DNA of 64,000 bases from Roseibacillus ishigakijimensis (GTDB lineage: Bacteria; Verrucomicrobiota; Verrucomicrobiia; Verrucomicrobiales; Akkermansiaceae), in assembly GCF_016595415.1 (NCBI RefSeq), contig NZ_JAENIO010000006.1, forward strand, positions 1 to 64,000, written 5' to 3'. Shown here one piece after another: positions 17,591 to 29,741 of this stretch. Each line of letters opens with the position of its first letter. The stretch's first letter is position 1. Under the pieces are notes generated by a model. That model made no database searches. It was not told where the DNA came from and saw only the letters and a program-made list of their open reading frames with translations. The translations under genes and the position numbers were made by a program.

Positions 17591-18571
17591 CTACTGTGCA
17601 CTTGCCCGGACGAAGGCTGCCAGCAATTCCGGGGTCAGGTTGGTGCGCAGGGCGGCGAGGAGATCCTGCGCATCAAGGTCGGACTGATGCCAGTATTGTC
17701 CGAGAGCGGTTCCTATTTCTTCCGCAGAGGGCTTTTGATAATGGGGGCGGCGCAGGGTGTGGTCTCCGCGATAACCCCGGAAAGCGGCAGCGAAGCTCCA
17801 TTCTGGGTAGCGGGCTTCATCCCGCTCCGGCCGGGCCTGCAACCAAGCCACTGCGCCCGCAAAGTCGCTCATCCCCCAGTTGAGAAAGAGGTCGAAGGGC
17901 ATGGCGCTGAAATGCTCCTGAGGATGAGTCTCCAACCAGGCGTGCATCTCATCCGCTACGAGGCGGTAATCGAAATTCGCAGGCATGTCCACGGCTTGAC
18001 TGGAGTGGAAAGAGCGGTGGGTGCGGCTGGCCTTGAGGGCTTGGAGGAAGGTGGCCTCCGAGTCTTGGGCGGCAACGTCGAGATAGTGCGTGGGCAGGGC
18101 TACACAGTGGTCGACGAGGGTTTCGCCAGCCGCCGTGTGTGTGGTGGCCGGATAGCGCAGGAAGGCTGGCACCAATTCGATGACAAGGGCGATGTCCTTC
18201 TGGCAAAGAGCGGTGAAGACCTCCTCCCCGGGGGAGGAAAAGGCGATTGGCGAGGCAGAGCTTTCTTGGACGAGAATGAAATCGAGGTGCTTGGCAAATT
18301 GGGTTTGTATTTCATCCCGGCTCCAATCGTCACTGGCGATAGCTGCTAGAAAGGGAGCGAGGGCTTCCTCCCGATCGGCCTCAGAGATATAAGCTTTCGA
18401 TGCTGTCTCAGGGCGGTTTTCAGGCTGACTCTTGCTCGCGTGCCCGGGCGGTGCTGATTTGGTATCGTGCTTGCTTGGAGAGTTGGCTGCTTTGGCGACT
18501 CCCGATTGGAAGGGGAGGATGAGGCCAAAGCCGGCGGTGAAAGCGAGGGCGGAGGAAACGATAATTTTCAT
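17591..18571 (-). CDS. Secreted protein of unknown function, paralogue of the upstream gene
   Basis: 326 residues from the ATG at 18571, which overlaps the stop of the upstream gene as ATGA and opens a signal peptide (MKIIVSSALAFTAGFGLIL); the longer frame to 18769 reads through the neighbour and is rejected. After a Ser/Pro/Lys-rich linker the protein is helical. Segments EVFTALCQKDIALVIELV, FLQALKAS, FDYRLVADEMHAWL, FAAAFRGY and the end LRTNLTPELLAAFVRAS align one-to-one with those of the upstream gene, so the pair is a tandem duplication. No known domain was recognised. Function unknown; probably periplasmic. Confidence 0.75.
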   Translation of the reverse strand: MKIIVSSALAFTAGFGLILPFQSGVAKAANSPSKHDTKSAPPGHASKSQPENRPETASKAYISEADREEALAPFLAAIASDDWSRDEIQTQFAKHLDFILVQESSASPIAFSSPGEEVFTALCQKDIALVIELVPAFLRYPATTHTAAGETLVDHCVALPTHYLDVAAQDSEATFLQALKASRTHRSFHSSQAVDMPANFDYRLVADEMHAWLETHPQEHFSAMPFDLFLNWGMSDFAGAVAWLQARPERDEARYPEWSFAAAFRGYRGDHTLRRPHYQKPSAEEIGTALGQYWHQSDLDAQDLLAALRTNLTPELLAAFVRASAQ

Positions 18572-19599
18572 GGTTTTGTAGGAGCGAGAAGGCCACTGGT
18601 TTCGGCAAAGCCGGTGAGGAGCTCGGGAGTGAGGGATTCGGCGAGGACGGCAGCGATAGACTCTCGACTGAGGGTTTGCTCGCGCCAGAGATGGCCGAGA
18701 ATTCGTCCCCCGGCGGCTGCTTCCTTTTCCTCCTTGCTCACGCCGCGGTAGTAGGCGGCCAGATCCCATCCCCGATACCGCGCGGGGTCTTCGTCTTGCT
18801 CCTGGGCTTGTTGCAGGAGGGCGAGAACTGCTTCCGGGTCTCGCTGGGCCCAGTCTTCGTAAAGATCGGCAGGTTGCGGTCCTTTTTGCAAGAGGGTGGG
18901 GGAGTTTTCCGACTGTTGGTAAAAGGCTTTGAGCTCACGATGGACGCTGGCGAAGTCAAAAGAGGGGGGATAGTCGACGGCGACAGACTCCCGATTCTGG
19001 TTCTGCGTAGTGGCCTTGATGGCTGCGAGGAAGAGTTCGGGGGAATTCTCGGCTGCCTTCTGATAGAAAGTGGGGCCCACTCTGATCACGTGGCGACTTT
19101 TTTGGGTGTGGTCCTCAAGGTTCTCTTCATAAATGAGATGGGTCTTGAGGAGTTCCAAAGCGAGGGAGATGTCTCTTTCGCAGACTGCTTGGAAAGCATC
19201 CATTCCTTCCGCATTGAACTGGACGGGCGAGCCTAAGGGCTTCATGTGCGGAAAGAGTTCCTCGAACTGACGGTGAATCTCGTCCGCAGCGAGATGGCCT
19301 TCCCTTACCCGGGCAGTGAAATCGGTCACTTGGGCGAGTTGTTCCGCGCTTGGCAGGAGAGCTGGGGTCGGGGGTGACGTGCTGGAGCTGCCACCAATGG
19401 TGCTTCCTCCCATCGAGCCTCCCAGCGAAAGAGGGGGAGGTGGCTCGTTGACTACTGGCGTGGGAGGAAGGCTGGTGCTGGCCGCCGGGGGAATGTTCGG
19501 AAGACGGGGGTCCGAGGGGGCTGGAGTCGGGCGGAATTTGAGAAAGAGGACCCCGGTGCCCAGCCCTAGCAGGAAAAAGCCCAATAAGCGAAATTTCAC
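18568..19599 (-). CDS. Membrane-anchored or secreted protein of unknown function, tandem paralogue
   Basis: 343 residues if the GTG at 19599 is used; an ATG one base earlier is out of frame and at once meets TGA, and longer versions run into unrelated sequence. A TTG at 19608 is an alternative. The N-terminus is one hydrophobic helix (LLGFFLLGLGTGVLF), then a long Pro-rich linker, then helices: DAFQAVCERDISLALELL, FLAAIKAT, FDFASVHRELKAFY, LAAYYRGV, VLAESLTPELLTGFAETSG. These match the downstream paralogue in order and spacing. Function unknown. The two genes form a two-gene unit 119 bases downstream of a redoxin gene. Confidence 0.7.
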   Translation of the reverse strand: MKFRLLGFFLLGLGTGVLFLKFRPTPAPSDPRLPNIPPAASTSLPPTPVVNEPPPPLSLGGSMGGSTIGGSSSTSPPTPALLPSAEQLAQVTDFTARVREGHLAADEIHRQFEELFPHMKPLGSPVQFNAEGMDAFQAVCERDISLALELLKTHLIYEENLEDHTQKSRHVIRVGPTFYQKAAENSPELFLAAIKATTQNQNRESVAVDYPPSFDFASVHRELKAFYQQSENSPTLLQKGPQPADLYEDWAQRDPEAVLALLQQAQEQDEDPARYRGWDLAAYYRGVSKEEKEAAAGGRILGHLWREQTLSRESIAAVLAESLTPELLTGFAETSGLLAPTKP

Positions 19600-19662
19600 A
19601 TGTTTCAAACTGGCAGAAGGGGGCTTTTCTTCAAGAAAGATTGCGGCAAGGCGTAAAGACAC

Positions 19663-19692
19663 AAAAAAACCCCGGGAGGTTGTCCCGGGGTT
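19663..19692 (-). terminator. Rho-independent terminator of the redoxin gene
   Basis: Read on the minus strand, AACCCCGGGA and TCCCGGGG pair around a short loop and end in seven Ts, 26 bases after the stop codon of the thioredoxin-like gene. Confidence 0.85.
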
Positions 19693-19718
19693 GGTGGAGA
19701 AAGTGGTTTTGAGACCGC

Positions 19719-20816
19719 TTATTGTTCGGCGGCTTTCTGGGCCTGTTGCTCTCTCATGGCCAAGTTGAGCGCTTTGCTGAAGTCTTGCAAAGAGTGGGGA
19801 GTGTCGGTCGCGAAGCTTCCCGCGAAGTCTTCGATCACTCCTGCAGGCACTTTGTCGCTGGTGATTCCGGTCGCCGTTTCCTTGGCCAGCTCCTTGTCGC
19901 CCAGCAGCCACTGCAGGCGGGCGGTGATGGGGCCGTCGTAGAAGTGGGGTGCTTTCGCGGCCTGCACTTTTTGCAAAATGGCCTTGCGAAGGCTGTCGGG
20001 AATGACTTCGCCTTCGGGATCGTCGTATTGGAAGGCCAGCTGGCGAGCGACCATGCTGCCTGCTGCTTCGTCCATATTGGCGAGCAGCTCGGCGGCGGCG
20101 GACCAATCCTCTGCCGCGATTTTCAGGTCGAGTTGGAAGCTCGGCAAGTAAGGGGCACCCGGGGAAAGCTCCGCGATCGCATCGTAAGCGGCTTGCATGG
20201 CGGCCAAATCGTTATCCTTGCTGGCAAGGCGGAAGGCTTTGATTTTCTCGGTGACCAGCTCCTTGTTCTTTTGTTCCTGGAGCACCTTTTCAATCACTGC
20301 GGTTTCCTCGTCTCCGCCGGCGAGCAGACCCTTGATGGTGTCTTCGTGCAGGCTGGCAGGGTGGGTGGTGAAAAGCAGTTTGCCATTTTTCACCACAAAG
20401 GCATGCGGGATGCCGGTCACTCCAGCGGCTTTCAGCCAGCTCTCCTCAAAGGCCCCCCCGCGACCCACGTAGGCCACCGGGTAGGACATGCCGTCACCCT
20501 TCTTCTCGACGAAGCCGCTGACTTTTTCTTTTCCCTCTTCCCACACATTCATGCCGTAGATGTGGAGCCCCTCTTCGTGGAAGGTGTCGAACAGTTCGTC
20601 GACATGGGGAATGGCGGCGATGCAAGGGCCGCACCAAGTGGCCCAGCACTCGAAGATGTAGACCTCGCCCTCTTTCCATTCGCCCGGTGCTTCTCCTTGA
20701 ATGAAATCCGCACTGGAGACGGCTTCCAGAGCCACGCTATCCCCTGGACTGAGGGCTTGCAGAGGAAGGCTAAGACTGAGGCCGGCGAGGGCCCATTGCG
20801 CAAATTGTTTTCTCAT
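19719..20816 (-). CDS. Secreted TlpA/thioredoxin-like redox protein
   Basis: 365 residues. A signal peptide (MRKQFAQWALAGLSLSLPLQA) is followed by a thioredoxin fold at about 25-180 with ECWATWCGPC (redox Cys62 and Cys65) and the cis-Pro segment GIPHAFVV. The remaining 180 residues are helical, resembling the tetratricopeptide-like tails found on many Verrucomicrobia/Planctomycetes TlpA proteins. It should reduce or oxidise disulfides outside the inner membrane, for example during cytochrome c maturation, but the partner is unknown. It stands alone between its terminator and the sulfatase gene. Confidence 0.9.
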   Translation of the reverse strand: MRKQFAQWALAGLSLSLPLQALSPGDSVALEAVSSADFIQGEAPGEWKEGEVYIFECWATWCGPCIAAIPHVDELFDTFHEEGLHIYGMNVWEEGKEKVSGFVEKKGDGMSYPVAYVGRGGAFEESWLKAAGVTGIPHAFVVKNGKLLFTTHPASLHEDTIKGLLAGGDEETAVIEKVLQEQKNKELVTEKIKAFRLASKDNDLAAMQAAYDAIAELSPGAPYLPSFQLDLKIAAEDWSAAAELLANMDEAAGSMVARQLAFQYDDPEGEVIPDSLRKAILQKVQAAKAPHFYDGPITARLQWLLGDKELAKETATGITSDKVPAGVIEDFAGSFATDTPHSLQDFSKALNLAMREQQAQKAAEQ

Positions 20817-20934
20817 AACGACTCAAATGAAGCAGATTTCGGGCTAATATCCACAATTAAACGATTTTGCCGAAAAAATGATTGTGTTCTTCGGCTCTTC
20901 CGAGGGCGGAAAGGCTCTCTTGCCGGTCTGCCGC

Positions 20935-22356
20935 TCACGGCTGCCACCCGGAGAGATCGAGGGGATCGCCCAAGTTTTGCAGCTCCATCCGCAGGCGCTG
21001 GAAGAGCTCTGCCACGCGCTCTTTTTTCGCTTCCTCATGAGCGAGGTCGTTGATTTCGTGAGGATCCCGGGCCAAGTCGAAGTAGCGCACCGTTTGGCTG
21101 GTGGGGTAGACGATGAGTTTTTCCTCGCCGACCCGGATCATCCGTTGATGGTTTTTGTAGGCGGCGACAAAGCTTTCTCTTCCCGAGGGCGCACCGTCCT
21201 CGGCCAGATAGGGAAGAAGGCTTTGGAATTCGATGAAGTCTGGAAGGGAGACTCCTGCCAGTTGGAGAGTGGTGGGAAGGGCGTCCTGAAGGTGGATGAG
21301 CTGTGGGCGGCGCTCATTGGCCGGAATGCCGGGGCCGGCAATGAGGAAGGGGGCCTTGAGGCTGTGCTCATACATGTTTTGTTTGCCGAGGAGGCCGTGT
21401 TCGCCACAGGCCAGCCCGTGGTCGGAGGTGAAGATAATCACGGTGTCCTCGGCCTTGCCGGACTTCTCCAGCGCGGCCAGGATGCGGCCGACTTGGGCGT
21501 CGAGATGGCTGATGGCAGCATAGTATTCGCGCCGATGCACTTGCACGGCATGTGGGGTGCGGGGGAGGGGCGCGAGGTCTTCATCGCGGAGCAGGGGGCG
21601 CCGGCCATCCTGGTTGAGGAGGTCCATGGCTTCCATGTAGGGGTATGTGGGGAGGAAATTCTTGGGAAGGGCGATTTTTTCACTTGGGTAGAGATCGAGG
21701 AACTCCTGAGGCGCTTGCCGGGGATCGTGGGGCGCGGCGAAGGCGAGATACATGAAGAAGGGGTCCTCGCGTTCGGCGATTTCAGCAAAGTAGTGCTCGG
21801 CATCATCGACCAGGACTTCGCTCCAGTGCTTGCCGCCCTTCCAGTGGCCTTCCCATTGGGGGTCGGCGGCATCCCAGGGGTCCGAGCCGTCGGCCTTCGG
21901 GCGTTGGTATCCTTCCTGGAAGTCATTGGGCATCCCGGGCCGTTTGTGGCGCACTTGGTCGAAGATTTTTTCCGGGGGCAAGGGCACGTGCCATTTGCCG
22001 GCAAAGTAGGTTCCGTAGCCGGCATTCTTGAGCAGCTGGGGCCAGGTTTCTCCGCTGGCGATGAGGGCCCGGCCGTCCTCGGGATTGTCGATGGCTTGGG
22101 CCTGCCACAGGGTGCGTCCGTGCAGGAGCATACTGCGGGAGGCGACGCAGACCGCCCCGTGCCAAGCCCCCATGTTGTAGGTGTTGGTGAAGGCGGTGCC
22201 GCTGCGGGCGAGTTTGTCGAGATGAGGGGTCTTGATCTCGCTATTGCCCAACGCCGCGATGGTGTGGTGGCTCTGATCGTCGGTTAGGATGAATAAAAAG
22301 TTGGGCTTTCCCAAGAGGGGAAGGGCAAGGGACAAAAAAGCGAGGACGAACTTCAT
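20935..22356 (-). CDS. Secreted sulfatase (type I, formylglycine-dependent)
   Basis: 473 residues with signal peptide. Motifs in order: NFLFILTDDQ (two metal-binding Asp near residue 25), CVASR with Cys70, which would be converted to formylglycine (CxASR variant of CxPSR), GKWHVPLP, FMYLAFAAPHDP, and TSDHGLACGEHGLLGK. The length is typical of polysaccharide or choline-type sulfatases. It removes sulfate esters, probably from algal or mucin glycans, outside the cytoplasm. Its gene follows the beta-galactosidase by 45 bases on the same strand, suggesting joint breakdown of a sulfated galactan; the maturase is not in the window. Confidence 0.93.
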   Translation of the reverse strand: MKFVLAFLSLALPLLGKPNFLFILTDDQSHHTIAALGNSEIKTPHLDKLARSGTAFTNTYNMGAWHGAVCVASRSMLLHGRTLWQAQAIDNPEDGRALIASGETWPQLLKNAGYGTYFAGKWHVPLPPEKIFDQVRHKRPGMPNDFQEGYQRPKADGSDPWDAADPQWEGHWKGGKHWSEVLVDDAEHYFAEIAEREDPFFMYLAFAAPHDPRQAPQEFLDLYPSEKIALPKNFLPTYPYMEAMDLLNQDGRRPLLRDEDLAPLPRTPHAVQVHRREYYAAISHLDAQVGRILAALEKSGKAEDTVIIFTSDHGLACGEHGLLGKQNMYEHSLKAPFLIAGPGIPANERRPQLIHLQDALPTTLQLAGVSLPDFIEFQSLLPYLAEDGAPSGRESFVAAYKNHQRMIRVGEEKLIVYPTSQTVRYFDLARDPHEINDLAHEEAKKERVAELFQRLRMELQNLGDPLDLSGWQP

Positions 22357-22401
22357 GCCTGAAGAACGTCCTCGCGGATGGGAAAATTGCAGAAAGCTCG
22401 T

Positions 22402-26166
<3,765 letters not shown>

Positions 26167-26170
26167 TTAG

Positions 26171-27163
26171 TCAATTTTGGAAAAATTTTCCAGAAAGATG
26201 GCTTTCTGCCAGGTCTTCGAGCTGAGCGACTGATTCCACTTGAGAGAGGGCGCGGCGCAGGGCCTTGGAGCCGGGAAAGCCCTTGCAGTAGGCCATCAGG
26301 CGCGAGCGCATGGCCATCATGGTGTGGCGCTCGTCACCGTAGCGATCGGACTGGATGGCGAGGCGGCAGTGGCGGAGGATGAGGGGCCAGCGCTCCTCCA
26401 CGGAGAGCGGGGGGAGGGTTTCTCCGGTGGCCAGATAGTGCTTGGCTTCGCGGAAAATCCAGGGCGTTTGCATGGCGGCGCGACCGATCATGAGTCCGGA
26501 AACTGCCGTCTCCTCCTTGCGGCGGGCGATCACTTCCCCGCTGGTTAGGTCGCCATTGCCAATGACCGGCACCTTCACCGCCCGCGCAGCTTGATCGATG
26601 ACCTCCCAATTGGCTTCGCCGGAATAGCCTTGCGAGCGGGTGCGCCCGTGGATGGCGATGCTCTGGATGCCTTCCCCTTCCAGGATGCGGCAGACCTCTT
26701 CGGCATTGATGCTGTCGAAATCCCAACCGACTCGGATCTTGGCAGTGACTGGCACGCGGTGGCCGACCGCCTTCACGATGCCGCGCGCGGTCGCTGCCAG
26801 CAGGGGGCAGTCTTTCAGTAAAGACGAGCCGCCATTCTTGGAGACCACTTTGTTGACCGGGCAGCCGAAGTTGATATCGATGAAGTCCGGGCGCTTCCAA
26901 TCGATGATTTTGTTGGCTGCTTCCCCCATGCGCACGCCGTCGGCACCAAAGAGCTGCACGCCCACCGGTCGTTGCTCGTCAGTGAATTCGGTGTATTTCC
27001 GCGTCCGTTGATCGGCCTGCATGATGCCCTCCGCGGAGACGAATTCGGTGACCATGACATCGGCGCCGAGTTCTTTGCAAATAGTGCGGAAGGTCACGTC
27101 GGTGACTCCGGCCATGGGGGCGAGAAAGAGCGGAAATTGATTGTCGGCGAACCAAGGAAGCAT
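26171..27163 (-). CDS. dusB: tRNA-dihydrouridine synthase, DusB type
   Basis: 330 residues. FMN-binding TIM barrel with LAPMAGVTDVTFR at the N-terminus, VQLFGAD, DINFGCPVNKVV containing catalytic Cys101, AKIRVGWD, SIAIHGRTRSQGYSG and PVIGNGDL. It reduces uridines in the D-loop of tRNA using NADPH and FMN in the cytoplasm. DusB is the widespread bacterial type; the length fits. It is transcribed away from the hypothetical gene at 27358, with two inverted repeats between the start codons. Confidence 0.93.
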   Translation of the reverse strand: MLPWFADNQFPLFLAPMAGVTDVTFRTICKELGADVMVTEFVSAEGIMQADQRTRKYTEFTDEQRPVGVQLFGADGVRMGEAANKIIDWKRPDFIDINFGCPVNKVVSKNGGSSLLKDCPLLAATARGIVKAVGHRVPVTAKIRVGWDFDSINAEEVCRILEGEGIQSIAIHGRTRSQGYSGEANWEVIDQAARAVKVPVIGNGDLTSGEVIARRKEETAVSGLMIGRAAMQTPWIFREAKHYLATGETLPPLSVEERWPLILRHCRLAIQSDRYGDERHTMMAMRSRLMAYCKGFPGSKALRRALSQVESVAQLEDLAESHLSGKFFQN

Positions 27164-27272
27164 GGTGAAAAGTGGACGGAGACCTTACTGGATTTTGCTG
27201 AGAATAAAAGGCAAACTGGTTCGGATTGGGTTGGGTGTCCTGAATGGAATTATCGCGGCGGGAGGCTTTGCT

Positions 27273-27296
27273 GACACCGGTGTCGCCAGCTCTGGC
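27273..27296. promoter_or_regulatory. Two adjacent dyads in the dusB divergent promoter region
   Basis: A perfect 12-bp palindrome GACACCGGTGTC (27273-27284) is immediately followed by GCCAG-CT-CTGGC (27285-27296). They lie 110 bases upstream of dusB and 60 bases upstream of the gene on the other strand, as expected for an operator, but no regulator is indicated. Confidence 0.35.
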
Positions 27297-27357
27297 AGCC
27301 ACCAGCATCTTATGACATTGACGGAAAGAAGGTGATGGTGATAGTTTACTTGAGAAT

Positions 27358-28026
27358 ATGAAACTGTTTTCTGTCGTCGCTGGTTTCGTCTGTTTTCTTT
27401 CTTTGTCCCTGGCGGGGGGCAAGCCGCTTGCCGTGCAATTTGTCGTGCAGGCGCTACCGGAGGGGGCGGAGGAATTTCGCCTCAGTGACGGGCGCCAAGT
27501 ATCTGAGCCTTTTCGGTTGAATATTCACGGGGTGTCCTCGGCTATCAAGGTCGGGACCCGCCAGCTTATCCTCGAAAATCGCAATAATGGCAGTGAGCTG
27601 ACCTCCATTGCCTTGCCGGAAGAGGGGGAGGAGTTCGTAGTTTTTCTTTATCTCGCCAATGACGGGGAGGCCCGGCCGATGAAGAGTTCCGTCCTCTCCT
27701 TGCCGGGGGACTTCCGCCCTGGCACTTATTTTTTCATCAACCGGACGGCGGAGAAGATCGAGTGCGACTTCGGGGACGGGGAGGTCAGCATCGGACCCGG
27801 TGCGGAGGCCTTGCTGAAGCCCCGCTTGGGCGACGGGAAGTCGACCTTGAATGTGGAAATTCATTCCGTGCCTCTTACCGAGGAAGGCGAAGAGGGAGCT
27901 CAGAAGCCTCTCAGCCGCACCCGTTGGCCGTTGACCCGAACCACGCGAAGTTACGTTTTTTTCACCCAGAATGCTGCCGGAACGATTGATTTCCGGGCGG
28001 TGGATGAGTTTGTGGAAGAGAATTGA
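27358..28026 (+). CDS. Secreted hypothetical protein
   Basis: 222 residues with a clear signal peptide (MKLFSVVAGFVCFLSLSLAGG). The mature part is beta-rich: FVVQALPEGAEEFRLSDG, SSAIKVGTRQLILENR, EEFVVFLYL, GTYFFINRTAEKIECDFGDG and RSYVFFTQNAAGTIDF. This order (small strands, then a Tyr-Phe-Phe-x-Asn segment) is seen in families of small secreted Verrucomicrobia proteins without known function. I do not recognise a named domain. It converges on the anti-sigma gene with a small hairpin between them. Confidence 0.75.
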   Translation: MKLFSVVAGFVCFLSLSLAGGKPLAVQFVVQALPEGAEEFRLSDGRQVSEPFRLNIHGVSSAIKVGTRQLILENRNNGSELTSIALPEEGEEFVVFLYLANDGEARPMKSSVLSLPGDFRPGTYFFINRTAEKIECDFGDGEVSIGPGAEALLKPRLGDGKSTLNVEIHSVPLTEEGEEGAQKPLSRTRWPLTRTTRSYVFFTQNAAGTIDFRAVDEFVEEN

Positions 28027-28046
28027 GCGAGTGGTGACGAACTCGC
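28027..28046. terminator. Short hairpin between two convergent genes
   Basis: GCGAGT and ACTCGC form a 6-bp stem with 8-base loop directly after the stop codon of the secreted protein gene and 10 bases before the end of the anti-sigma gene. The following plus-strand sequence is only moderately T-rich, so it is a weak terminator candidate. Confidence 0.4.
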
Positions 28047-28056
28047 CTCCCTTTGT

Positions 28057-29001
28057 TTAAAAAACGGTCGCCAGTTGATCGACATCCATTTTGCCTAAGA
28101 GGAAGAAGGCTTTATCGTCGTCTCGCCATTGCGCCATGGACCAGCCGGTGCGGGTGCACTGGCGGCAGGCGAAGCGGGCATTGGCCAGCTCGGGCAGGTC
28201 ACCCTTGACCGCTTCCCGGCGCAGCACGATGAGGTGCACCACGGGTTGATCCGGCGCTTGTTGGTAGCAGATAAGGGAGGCTGGTTTGCCATTGAAGTTG
28301 ACGATTTTGCAGCCGAGTGGGGAGGCGTTTTCCAAGCCGGCGGGGAGGATATTGGGGGCGGGCAATTGCTTGCTGGTGAGGAAGCGGTAATTGGCCTCTT
28401 TCTCGGGAGCGCGGTGATCGAGGCGGAACTCCTGACCGCTGAGGAAGTTGATGGCCTGGGCCTGCACGTTGTCGGGGGTGATGGAGGCCAACTGGGCTGC
28501 GGGGGTGGTGGTCTGGTCAGGGGCAAGGCCTCCGGTCCAGACGAGAGCAGCCACGATCCCGGCAGCAGCGGCGAGCCCAAAAGAGGGCCAAGTAAACCAG
28601 GTGTTTTTCTTGTGCGGCAGCTCGGAAAGGGGAGCGGCGGCGGGCAGGGCGGTCACTTTTTGCTCCACCTCCATGGCGGCCAAGATGTCGCTGCGGAGAT
28701 TGGAGGGCGGGGCCAAATTCCCCAGCACTTGGGCAAACTCGTGGTCGAACTCGTCATAGCCGGGCGGGTCTTGCACATTGGCGAGGGCCGCAAAGAGATT
28801 CTCCCGCAAATTCTCCGGAATGGGGAACTCGGCGAGACTGTCGGCGAAAGCCATGTCGCGGGCCCGCTCTTGAGCCAGCCATTGGCCCAAGTCCCGGTCT
28901 TCGGCGGCCAAGGCGAGAGCTTCGGCAAAGGCGGGATCCTGGAAATCGGACCCATTGGGGCGGAAGCTGGCGAGAATGAGTTTGGCTTGATCTTGGTCCA
29001 T
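28057..29001 (-). CDS. Anti-sigma factor-like membrane protein
   Basis: 314 residues with a single transmembrane helix (FGLAAAAGIVAALVWTGG, about residue 145). The cytoplasmic half holds helical repeats of the type IPENLRENLFAAL and PPSNLRSDILAAM, without the HxxxCxxC zinc motif of classical ZAS domains. The outer half is a compact beta domain with RFACRQC near the end, a possible redox or metal-binding CxxC. It overlaps the ECF sigma gene as TAATG, which strongly suggests that it binds and restrains that sigma factor. The sensed signal is unknown. Confidence 0.75.
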   Translation of the reverse strand: MDQDQAKLILASFRPNGSDFQDPAFAEALALAAEDRDLGQWLAQERARDMAFADSLAEFPIPENLRENLFAALANVQDPPGYDEFDHEFAQVLGNLAPPSNLRSDILAAMEVEQKVTALPAAAPLSELPHKKNTWFTWPSFGLAAAAGIVAALVWTGGLAPDQTTTPAAQLASITPDNVQAQAINFLSGQEFRLDHRAPEKEANYRFLTSKQLPAPNILPAGLENASPLGCKIVNFNGKPASLICYQQAPDQPVVHLIVLRREAVKGDLPELANARFACRQCTRTGWSMAQWRDDDKAFFLLGKMDVDQLATVF

Positions 29002-29537
29002 TATGAGAGGGCTCCTTTCTGTTGAAAATTAACGATGTTGCGGGTTTCCGGATCGGCGGCGGTTTCCATCAGTTCACGCAACTGCTTTTTGCCACGAGAG
29101 ATACGCGACATGACGGTGCCGATGGGGATATCGAGGGTTTCCGCGATTTCCTTGTAGCTGTGTTCTTGCAGGAAAAAGAGAGTGAGGGGCGCGCGGAAGG
29201 TCTCGTCGAGCTGACTCAGTAGGGCGACGGCGCGCTTGGCATCGAGCTGTCGGTCCGCGTTGGCTTCGTTGGCCGGAAGCTGGAATTCGGCTTCTTCCAA
29301 ATCGCGCTCGGGAAACTTGGTGGAGCGGCGGGCGTGGGAGAGATGCTCCCGGTAGAGAGTGGTGAAAAGCCAAGTCTTGGCCTTGCTGCGATCTTTCAGC
29401 TGGTGCCCTTTCTCAGCCCATTTCACGAAGGTTTGCTGCACCAGATCGGCGGCTCGTTCCGGCGTCTTCGCCAGCGAGTAGCCAAAGCGGTAGAGCGCTT
29501 CGTAGTGCGCGTCGACCAATTCTTCGAATTCTGTCAT
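29001..29537 (-). CDS. ECF-family RNA polymerase sigma factor
   Basis: 178 residues. Region 2: LVDAHYEALYRFGYSLAKTPERAADLVQQTFVKW; region 4: VALLSQLDETFRAPLTLFFLQEHSYKEIAETLDIPIGTVMSRISRGKKQLRE, a helix-turn-helix for the -35 element. It directs transcription of a small regulon when its partner releases it. The stop codon shares a base with the start of the anti-sigma gene (TAATG), so the two are translationally coupled. The ATG at 29537 starts directly at the conserved N-terminus. Many such factors regulate their own operon; no matching promoter could be assigned. Confidence 0.92.
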   Translation of the reverse strand: MTEFEELVDAHYEALYRFGYSLAKTPERAADLVQQTFVKWAEKGHQLKDRSKAKTWLFTTLYREHLSHARRSTKFPERDLEEAEFQLPANEANADRQLDAKRAVALLSQLDETFRAPLTLFFLQEHSYKEIAETLDIPIGTVMSRISRGKKQLRELMETAADPETRNIVNFQQKGALS

Positions 29538-29741
29538 GAGTGTGCTTTTTGCTGCCTTTGGGGCTGTGATTTGGTGGTGAGAGGGTTTCCCCAGGTCTTT
29601 ATTCCGTCATTTTTGTTTTTCTGCTCTTAGCGGGGCGGTGGGAATTTGGCGAGCCGCTCTTTCCGGTTTTTTCCCGCCTAACCGCTAAGGGGGAGGAAAA
29701 GGGTGATAGCTCTCAATCCGCCATCTGGTAGTCATTCTCTC

